Shown piece after piece: positions 58,460-64,000 of a stretch of 64,000 bases of DNA. Origin of the DNA: Prauserella cavernicola (GTDB taxonomy: Bacteria > Actinomycetota > Actinomycetes > Mycobacteriales > Pseudonocardiaceae); NCBI RefSeq assembly GCF_016595675.1, contig NZ_JAENJH010000001.1:186001-250000 (forward strand), in the 5' to 3' direction. A program made the translations under genes and the position numbers. Numbering within the stretch: the stretch's first letter is position 1; every line of letters starts with the position of its first letter. The notes under the pieces were generated by a model that saw only the letters and a program-made list of their open reading frames with translations, ran no database searches and was not told the origin of the DNA.

Positions 58460-59638
58460 TCAGGGAGCCTGCACGAGTCCCGCGCCGACATCCGTCGAGG
58501 CTACCGGCAATCGGCGCGCGGACTGGCCCAGCCGGGCCCACAGTTCCCACCCGCGCGCCCCGTTCGCCTGCGCCAGCAGCGCCGCCACACCCGCCACGTG
58601 CGGTGTCGCCATGCTCGTCCCGCTGATCGTGGTGTAGCGATCGGGCATCGTCCAGCTGGAGTAGACGTCCACTCCCGGCCCCGCGAGGTCCACCGAGTTG
58701 TGCGGTTCGACGGTGCCGCAGGAGAAGCCGGCGACGGCCCCCTTCGCGTCGATCGCGCCCACAGCGAGGATCGACGGGCAGTTCGCGGGGTGCCCGACGG
58801 GTGCGATGTGACCGCTCGCGCGCTCGCTCTCGTTGCCCGCCGCCGCGACGATGAGCGTGCCCTGCCGCAGCGCGCGCGAGGCGACGGTCTCGAAAATTCG
58901 CGAGTGCGGGTCGCCGGGTCGCGTGGCCGCGCCCAGCGACATCGACACCACGGCGCACCGGTTGCTGATCGCCCACTGGAGCCCGGCGAGGATGCCGCCG
59001 TCGGTGCCGGACCCGGAGTTGCCGAGCACCTTGCCCGCGTAGATCTCGGCCCCGTGGGCGAGGCCGTAGCCGGGACCGGTCTCCGGCGTGCGCGGCCCGC
59101 ACGCGGTGCCGATGCAGTGGGTGCCGTGGCCGTGCTCGTCGTCCACGGTCTCGCCGTCTACGAACGAGTTGGTGACCAGCGTCCGCCCGGCCAGGTCGGG
59201 GTGCGCCACGACGACGCCCGTGTCGAGCACGGCGACGCGGACGCCCGCGCCGGTCGCCGTGCTGTCCGGGGCGCCGACCGCCCGCAGGCCCCACGTGTAG
59301 GCCGTCTCGTCGACCTCGGCGGTCTGGACGGCGGGTGCGGTGTAGGCGTGCACGGTGCGTTCGGGTTCCACGAGCGCGAGGGGGCCGCGCTCGCCCGCCG
59401 CGCGGGTGAGCGCGTCGGCCTGGTCTGCCGCCGCCGTGACCACCGCCACGCCCAGGTCGTGCAGCAGCATCCCGTCCGGTGCGCTGAGCAGATTCACCGC
59501 CGTGGTGCCGAGCACGTCCGCGGTGCTCGCCGGGCGCAACCCGGCGACCCGTTCGAAGGTGCTCACCGCGGCGGCCGCGGAGTCTTCTTCGAGGAGTACG
59601 AGATACCGTCTAGGTCCACCATCGACGCCATTGGTCAT
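58460..59638 (-). CDS. S8 subtilisin-like peptidase without signal peptide
   Basis: A 392-residue subtilase. Residues about 1-100 are an I9-like prodomain (RYLVLLEEDSAAAAVSTFE start, ending VEPERTVHAY); the catalytic domain has Asp139 (VAVLDTG), His171 (HGHGTH), oxyanion Asn269 (AAAGNE) and Ser342 (SGTSMATPH). There is no Sec or Tat signal, so it is intracellular or leaves by an unusual route. ATG 59638 has AAGGTGA upstream. The small I9-like gene follows. Calcium-site loops are short. Confidence 0.92.
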   Translation of the reverse strand: MTNGVDGGPRRYLVLLEEDSAAAAVSTFERVAGLRPASTADVLGTTAVNLLSAPDGMLLHDLGVAVVTAAADQADALTRAAGERGPLALVEPERTVHAYTAPAVQTAEVDETAYTWGLRAVGAPDSTATGAGVRVAVLDTGVVVAHPDLAGRTLVTNSFVDGETVDDEHGHGTHCIGTACGPRTPETGPGYGLAHGAEIYAGKVLGNSGSGTDGGILAGLQWAISNRCAVVSMSLGAATRPGDPHSRIFETVASRALRQGTLIVAAAGNESERASGHIAPVGHPANCPSILAVGAIDAKGAVAGFSCGTVEPHNSVDLAGPGVDVYSSWTMPDRYTTISGTSMATPHVAGVAALLAQANGARGWELWARLGQSARRLPVASTDVGAGLVQAP

Positions 59639-59689
59639 GGCCGTCACCTTTTTCGGTTGGGGGATGGGGAAACCCCCTGATGTTACGAG

Positions 59690-61033
59690 TCAGGTACGAG
59701 GCGTGACAACGATCCTGGCGCCGTGTCCCGGGACCATCGTGATGTTGCGGGCTCTGGCCGGTTCGGGCCGCAGCCGAGCGGGCGTGAGATGGAACCGGGA
59801 CAGCACCGCCTCGAGCACGATCGTGGCCTCCAGCAACGAGAATCCGGCCCCCAGACAGCGGCGGACGCCACCGCCGAACGGGAACCAGGTCCCGGTGGGC
59901 GGGCCGTCGCCGAGGAAGCGTTCGGGGCGGAACGCGGACGGGTCGTCGTGGTGGGCGGGATCGCCCTGCACGAGCGTGATCGAGGGCATCACCGTGTGGC
60001 CCTTCGGAATGCGGTAGCCGCCGACCTCGATGTCGCGGGTGAGCTTGCGGGCGACCTCGGAGATCACCGGGTGCAGCCGCATCGACTCCTTCGCCACGGC
60101 CTCGAGGTACTTCTCGTCGCCGTCGTCGGCGGCTGTGGTGGCGGCGGCCAGCTGTGCCGGGTCGCGCGTCAGCTCGTGGAACGCCCATGCCAGCGCGGTC
60201 GCCGTGGTCTCGTGCCCGGCGAGCAGCAGCGTGACCAGCTGGTCGCGCAGCTCGGCGTCGGTGAGCCCGTCGCCGGTGCCCTCGCCGACGGCCAGCAGCC
60301 GGGACAGCACGTCGTGACGCTCACCGAGGTCGTCGGCGAGCCGGCGTTCGGCGATCTCGGCGTAGAGCAGCGCGTCGACGCGGCGCTGGGCGTGTGCGTA
60401 GCGCTTCCACGGCCCGTAGCGCTGGAGTTTCGGGTTGTGCCAGCCGAGCAGGTCTACCGGACCGACGTCGACGATGCGCCCCAGCAACGTGCGCAGCTCG
60501 TCGAGCCGCTCACCCTCGGAGACGCCGAACACGACGCGCAGGATGATCTCCAGCGTCAGTACCTGCATGCGGCCGTGCGAGGAGAACGGGGTACCCGCGG
60601 GCCAGCGCCGCACCTCCCGCTCGGTCAGCTCGCTCACGAGCCCGCGGTAGCCGCGCAGCGCGGCGCCGTTGAACGCGGGCATCAGGAGCTTGCGGGCCCG
60701 CAGGTGCACGTCCTCGTCGGTGAGCAGCACCGAGTGCTCGCCCATGGCGGGCTTGAGGATCACGTTGCCCTCGCCCGCGTGGAAGACCGACGTGGGGCCG
60801 GCGAAGACGGCGCGGATGTGCTCGACGTCGGCGAGCTGGACGACCTGGCGCTCCGGGTAGATCCGCAGCCGCACCACGTCGCCGTAACGGCGGCGCAGCC
60901 GCGGCAGCCAGCGGTGCCGGTAGGAGCCGAACAGCATCGTCTGCAGCGCCAGCGGCAGGCGTGGCCCCGGCGGCGGGGCGGTGGCGGTGAGGTCGTCGAC
61001 TCCCACGCCGGGCGTCGTGGCTTCGGTCGTCAC
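59690..61033 (-). CDS. Cytochrome P450
   Basis: A 447-residue soluble P450. Heme motif FPFGGGVRRCLGAGF with Cys393, I-helix LLAGHETTATALAWAFHELT, and K-helix EXXR in KESMRLHPVI are all standard; the N-terminus has no anchor. The layout resembles bacterial members similar to mycobacterial CYP135/CYP138-type enzymes. GTG 61033. Divergent from a TetR gene across a palindromic operator, so substrate-induced expression is likely. No ferredoxin or reductase gene is adjacent. Substrate unknown; lipids or terpenoids are possible. Confidence 0.93.
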   Translation of the reverse strand: MTTEATTPGVGVDDLTATAPPPGPRLPLALQTMLFGSYRHRWLPRLRRRYGDVVRLRIYPERQVVQLADVEHIRAVFAGPTSVFHAGEGNVILKPAMGEHSVLLTDEDVHLRARKLLMPAFNGAALRGYRGLVSELTEREVRRWPAGTPFSSHGRMQVLTLEIILRVVFGVSEGERLDELRTLLGRIVDVGPVDLLGWHNPKLQRYGPWKRYAHAQRRVDALLYAEIAERRLADDLGERHDVLSRLLAVGEGTGDGLTDAELRDQLVTLLLAGHETTATALAWAFHELTRDPAQLAAATTAADDGDEKYLEAVAKESMRLHPVISEVARKLTRDIEVGGYRIPKGHTVMPSITLVQGDPAHHDDPSAFRPERFLGDGPPTGTWFPFGGGVRRCLGAGFSLLEATIVLEAVLSRFHLTPARLRPEPARARNITMVPGHGARIVVTPRT

Positions 61034-61063
61034 AGGGGTGCTCCTTCGCCGGTGTGCTCCCGA

Positions 61064-61089
61064 CCGATTTATACGCCCGTATAGATCGG
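61064..61089. promoter_or_regulatory. TetR-type operator between P450 and TetR genes
   Basis: CCGATTTATAC (61064-61074) and GTATAGATCGG (61079-61089) are inverted with 10 of 11 positions matching, 4-base centre. The AT-rich TATAC-N4-GTATA core is typical for TetR sites. It lies 31 bases from the P450 start and 39 from the TetR start. Confidence 0.8.
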
Positions 61090-61128
61090 GTGTCCAGCGT
61101 CACCGCGCCTCCCGGGTACGCTGCGGTC

Positions 61129-61740
61129 GTGGGCCATCGGCAGGACCTCCTCGCGGCCGCGCGCACGCTGCTCGAGGACAAGGGCTACGCGCACATCACC
61201 ACGCGCGACCTCGTGGCCGCCTCCGGCACCAACCTCGCGTCCATCGGCTACCACTTCGGATCCAAGGCCGGACTGCTCAACGCGGCGATCGGCGAGGTCT
61301 TCGAGGAGTGGACCAGTCAGCTCGCCGACCTCGCCATGGCCGACCCGTCGGCCTCGCCCGTCGAGCGCGGCCACGTCACGTGGGCGGCGCTGTTGCGCAG
61401 TCTGGAGAGCAAGCGCAAGCTGCTGCTCTCCTACGTCGAGGCGCTGGCGCAGGCCGAGCGCACCCCCGACCTGCGTACCCAGTTCGCCGAGCAGTACCGC
61501 CGCTGCCGCGAGCGGGTGGCGGGACTCGTGGCCGAGTCGCTCGGTGACGGCAGCCGGCCCGACGACCCACGCTGCCGCGCTGTGGCGAGCTTCGTGATCG
61601 CGATCTGCGACGGCCTGGCCGTGCAGTGGCTGCTCGATCCCGACGCGGCGCCCACCGCGGAGGAGCTGCTCGCCGGACTCGGCGCGACGTGGTCGGCATC
61701 GTTCCCACCAGGCGGGAAAGCAGGCGACGTTTCCGCTTAG
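61129..61740 (+). CDS. TetR-family regulator of the P450
   Basis: A 203-residue TetR protein: helix-turn-helix at about residues 5-50 (GYAHITTRDLVAASGTNLASIGYHFGSKAGLL) and a C-terminal domain with TWAALLRSLESKRKLLLSYVE. GTG 61129 is chosen so that the palindrome at 61064-61089 stays upstream; a longer frame begins at 61054 but would include the operator. It ends 9 bases before mshC, so readthrough into mshC is possible. Ligand unknown. Confidence 0.86.
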   Translation: MGHRQDLLAAARTLLEDKGYAHITTRDLVAASGTNLASIGYHFGSKAGLLNAAIGEVFEEWTSQLADLAMADPSASPVERGHVTWAALLRSLESKRKLLLSYVEALAQAERTPDLRTQFAEQYRRCRERVAGLVAESLGDGSRPDDPRCRAVASFVIAICDGLAVQWLLDPDAAPTAEELLAGLGATWSASFPPGGKAGDVSA

Positions 61741-61749
61741 TGTTGGGGT

Positions 61750-62988
61750 ATGCAGACTTGGTCATCGGTAGCCGTGCCCCGTATCCCCGGAACCGCCCGC
61801 CCGTTGCGGCTCCACGACACCGCGGCCGGTCAGCTGCGGCCCACGGCCCCCGGTCCGGTCGCGCGCATGTATGTCTGCGGCATCACGCCCTACGACGCGA
61901 CGCACCTGGGGCACGCCGCGACGTATCTGGCCTTCGACCTCGTCCACCGGCTGTGGCTCGACGCGGGCCACGAGGTGCACTACGTCCAGAACGTCACCGA
62001 CATCGACGACCCGCTCCTGGAGCGCGCCGAGCGCGACCAGGACGACTGGGTGGTGCTCGGAATGCGGGAGACCGCGCTGTTCCGCGAGGACATGGAGGCG
62101 CTGCGGGTGCTGCCGCCGCGCGACTTCGTGGGTGCGGTGGAGACCATCCCCGAGATCATCGAGGTGATCGGCAAGCTGCTCGCCAGCGGAGCCGCCTACC
62201 GGGCCGACGACCCGGAGTACCCCGACGTCTACTTCGACCACGCGGCCACGGGCCACTTCGGCTACGAGTCCCACTACGACGCCGAGACCATGGCCCGGTT
62301 CTTCGCCGAACGCGGCGGCGACCCGGACCGGCCCGGCAAGCGCGACCCGCTCGACGCGCTGCTGTGGCGCATGGCGCGGCCGGGCGAGCCGTCGTGGGAG
62401 TCCGAGCTCGGCGAGGGCAGGCCCGGCTGGCACATCGAGTGCAGCGCGATCGCGCTCAACCGGCTCGGCGTCGGGTTCGACGTGCAGGGCGGTGGCTCCG
62501 ACCTCGCCTTCCCGCACCACGAGTACAGCGCCGCGCACGCCGAGGCACTGGTCGGTGAGCACCCGTTCGCGCGCCACTACGTGCACGCCGGGATGATCGG
62601 CCTCGACGGCGCGAAGATGTCGAAGTCCAAGGGCAACCTCGTGTTCGTGTCGCGGTTGCGCGCCGACGGCGTGGACCCCGCGGCGATCAGGCTCGCCCTG
62701 TTCGCCGGTCACTACCGCGACGACCGGGCCTGGACCGACGCGCTGCTCGCCGAGGCGCGGGAGCGGCTCGCCCGGTGGCGCGAGGCCGCCGCGCTGGAGG
62801 CGGGACCGGACGCGGGGAGCGCCATCGCCCGCCTGCGCGACCATCTCGCCGACGACCTCGACACCCCGAGGGCACTGGCCGCCGTCGACGCGTGGGCGAG
62901 TGAGGCGCTGACCCGCCAGGGCGGTGACGCCGAGGCCCCCGGCCAGATCCGCGCCGCGGTGGACGCGCTCCTGGGCGTGGCCCTCTAG
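61750..62988 (+). CDS. mshC: Cysteine:1D-myo-inositol 2-amino-2-deoxy-alpha-D-glucopyranoside ligase
   Basis: A 412-residue mycothiol synthesis enzyme related to cysteinyl-tRNA synthetase: it joins cysteine to GlcN-Ins using [22 protein letters not shown] has the zinc ligand Cys43 and the HIGH-like motif; [10 protein letters not shown] and [14 protein letters not shown] give further zinc ligands; the KMSKS loop begins at Lys289. The short C-terminus without an anticodon domain separates it from CysS. Marks the host as a mycothiol-making actinobacterium. ATG 61750. Confidence 0.96.
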   Translation: MQTWSSVAVPRIPGTARPLRLHDTAAGQLRPTAPGPVARMYVCGITPYDATHLGHAATYLAFDLVHRLWLDAGHEVHYVQNVTDIDDPLLERAERDQDDWVVLGMRETALFREDMEALRVLPPRDFVGAVETIPEIIEVIGKLLASGAAYRADDPEYPDVYFDHAATGHFGYESHYDAETMARFFAERGGDPDRPGKRDPLDALLWRMARPGEPSWESELGEGRPGWHIECSAIALNRLGVGFDVQGGGSDLAFPHHEYSAAHAEALVGEHPFARHYVHAGMIGLDGAKMSKSKGNLVFVSRLRADGVDPAAIRLALFAGHYRDDRAWTDALLAEARERLARWREAAALEAGPDAGSAIARLRDHLADDLDTPRALAAVDAWASEALTRQGGDAEAPGQIRAAVDALLGVAL

Positions 62989-63036
62989 CCACGAACCGAG
63001 GCCCTCTTCGCCAGCTCCGAAGGGGGGTCTCGCTCG

Positions 63037-64000
63037 TCACAGCGCCAGTTCGGTGCCGTCCCAGCCGCGGCGCAGCCACCGGTCGTGCGAGGCGAGGACC
63101 ACCGCGCCCGGCGCTCCGCCGAGTGCCTCGGTCAGCTCCTCGGCGAGCGTGAGCGACAGGTGGTTGGTCGGCTCGTCCAGCAGCAGCACGTGCGGTGGGT
63201 CGGTCAGCAGCAACGCGAGCGCGAGCCGCCTGCGCTGACCCACCGACAACCTGCCCACCCGGCGGTCGACGTCCCTCGGGGCGACGAGCCCGAGCGACGA
63301 CAGCGCGGGCGCGTCCTCGCGGGCCGCCGCCGCGTAGAGCTCGCGCGGCGTGCGCTCGGGATCGGCGAACGACACGTCCTGCTCCAGTAACCCCACGCGG
63401 ACGCCACGTGCCCGGTGCACGTCGCCGCCCGCCGGGCTGAGCCTGCCCGCCAGCACGGCCAGCAGCGTCGACTTCCCGGCACCGTTGGCCCCGCTGACGA
63501 GCAGCCGCGCCGAGGTGCCCACGTCGAGCTCGGCGAGCCGCAGCCTGCCCGGCACGTCGAGGTCCCGCACCGACAGGAGCCGGTCGGCCGGCGGGGCTCC
63601 GGTGAGCGTGCCCGCGAACCGCAACGGCTTCGGCGGCTTGCGGACCTGGTCCCGTTCCAGTTCCTCGAGCCGCTGCTGAGCGTTGCGCACCCGCCGTGAG
63701 ATCTGCTTCTGCACGCGGCCGGTCTTGAAGTCGTAGGCCATCTTCGCGTTGTCCCGGGGGCCCCGGTTGTGGTTGATGTCGCGGGCCGTCACCGCGACCG
63801 AGTGCCGTAGCTGTGCCAGTTCGTCCTGCTCCTCGGCGTGCCTTTGCTCCCAGCGGGCGCGTTCGGTGCGTTTGGCCTCCAGGTAGTCGGCGTAGTTCCC
63901 GCCGTAGCGCACCGGCCCGCCCAGCGCCGGATCCAGGTCGACGATGTCGGTGCACACCGCGGCGAGGAAGACCCGGTCGTGCGAGGACAGCACCACGATT
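63037..64000 (-). CDS. ABC-F family ATPase, truncated by window edge
   Basis: The C-terminal 320 residues of an ABC-F protein; the frame runs off the right end, so the first ATPase domain and start lie outside. Visible are the end of domain 1 (VVLSSHDRVFL), the linker with GGNYADYLEAKRTERARWEQR (P-site tRNA interaction region), and domain 2 with Walker A SGANGAGKST, signature LSVGQRRRLALA, Walker B VLLLDEPTNHL and ASHDRWLRR. These proteins act at the ribosome E site; some protect against antibiotics (macrolides, lincosamides), others regulate translation. Which applies cannot be decided from this half. Confidence 0.9.
   Translation of the reverse strand, partial: IVVLSSHDRVFLAAVCTDIVDLDPALGGPVRYGGNYADYLEAKRTERARWEQRHAEEQDELAQLRHSVAVTARDINHNRGPRDNAKMAYDFKTGRVQKQISRRVRNAQQRLEELERDQVRKPPKPLRFAGTLTGAPPADRLLSVRDLDVPGRLRLAELDVGTSARLLVSGANGAGKSTLLAVLAGRLSPAGGDVHRARGVRVGLLEQDVSFADPERTPRELYAAAAREDAPALSSLGLVAPRDVDRRVGRLSVGQRRRLALALLLTDPPHVLLLDEPTNHLSLTLAEELTEALGGAPGAVVLASHDRWLRRGWDGTELAL

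Overview
This window is very GC-rich, gene-dense DNA with many GTG starts and frequent 4-base ATGA/GTGA gene overlaps. The gene content is that of a filamentous actinomycete: mycothiol ligase (mshC), a full ergothioneine set (egtABCD), F420-type oxidoreductases, a GarA/OdhI FHA protein, RipA-type peptidoglycan hydrolase and InhA-type enoyl reductase. Gene order repeatedly matches Mycobacterium tuberculosis from memory: Rv1826-Rv1830, Rv1473A-Rv1485, Rv1841c-Rv1842c, Rv0958-Rv0959 and Rv0106 with alternative ribosomal proteins. However, the InhA-like protein has a shortened substrate loop. My best guess is a Pseudonocardiaceae member (Amycolatopsis/Saccharomonospora/Prauserella type). This is inferred from content, not from a search.

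Layout. 1-2.4 kb: the 3' part of xylA and an IclR regulator converge on an intergenic region filled by two opposed arrays of a 21-bp repeat. 2.4-9.8 kb: a catabolic island with acetaldehyde dehydrogenase and 4-hydroxy-2-oxovalerate aldolase, a TetR repressor with a clear operator, an MpaB-family oxygenase, an F420-type oxidoreductase, a GPH-type transporter and a translationally coupled sphingosine-phosphate-lyase-like PLP enzyme. 9.8-13.3 kb: a zinc-starvation locus. One Zur-like box in a divergent promoter serves cysteine-poor L28, L33, S14 and S18 on one side, and a COG0523 protein, L31, L32 and a coupled methyltransferase on the other. 13.5-18.7 kb: siroheme/cobalamin SUMT fusion, hydrolase, dienoyl-CoA-isomerase-like protein and acyl-CoA synthetase. 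18.7-23.4 kb: pgsA, gcvH, garA, ftsR, DUF151 and a second MerR gene, interrupted by a TetR gene. 23.4-29 kb: SnoaL-like, XRE/MmyB-like, membrane-anchored and two CNNM/CBS transporters.

29-43 kb: acnR, then egtABCD, a Ddn-like reductase, a secreted tripeptidyl-type hydrolase, a lipoprotein and a TauE exporter, then the aconitase gene. AcnR and aconitase are normally neighbours; here both keep a matching 16-bp AcnR-type box although they lie about 8.4 kb apart. 43-54 kb: ripA, mobA, moxR, DUF58, VWA, trmL, phoD, thioesterase, fabG, inhA and hemH, a cell-envelope and fatty-acid block close to the mycobacterial order. 54-64 kb: a second AAA+/VWA pair, a long perfect hairpin, a small I9-like protein beside a leaderless subtilase, a P450/TetR pair with a palindromic operator, mshC, and an ABC-F gene cut by the window end.

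No rRNA, tRNA, CRISPR array, insertion sequence or prophage was recognised. Starts were chosen by ribosome binding sites, overlaps and family length; alternatives are stated. All database comparisons are from memory.
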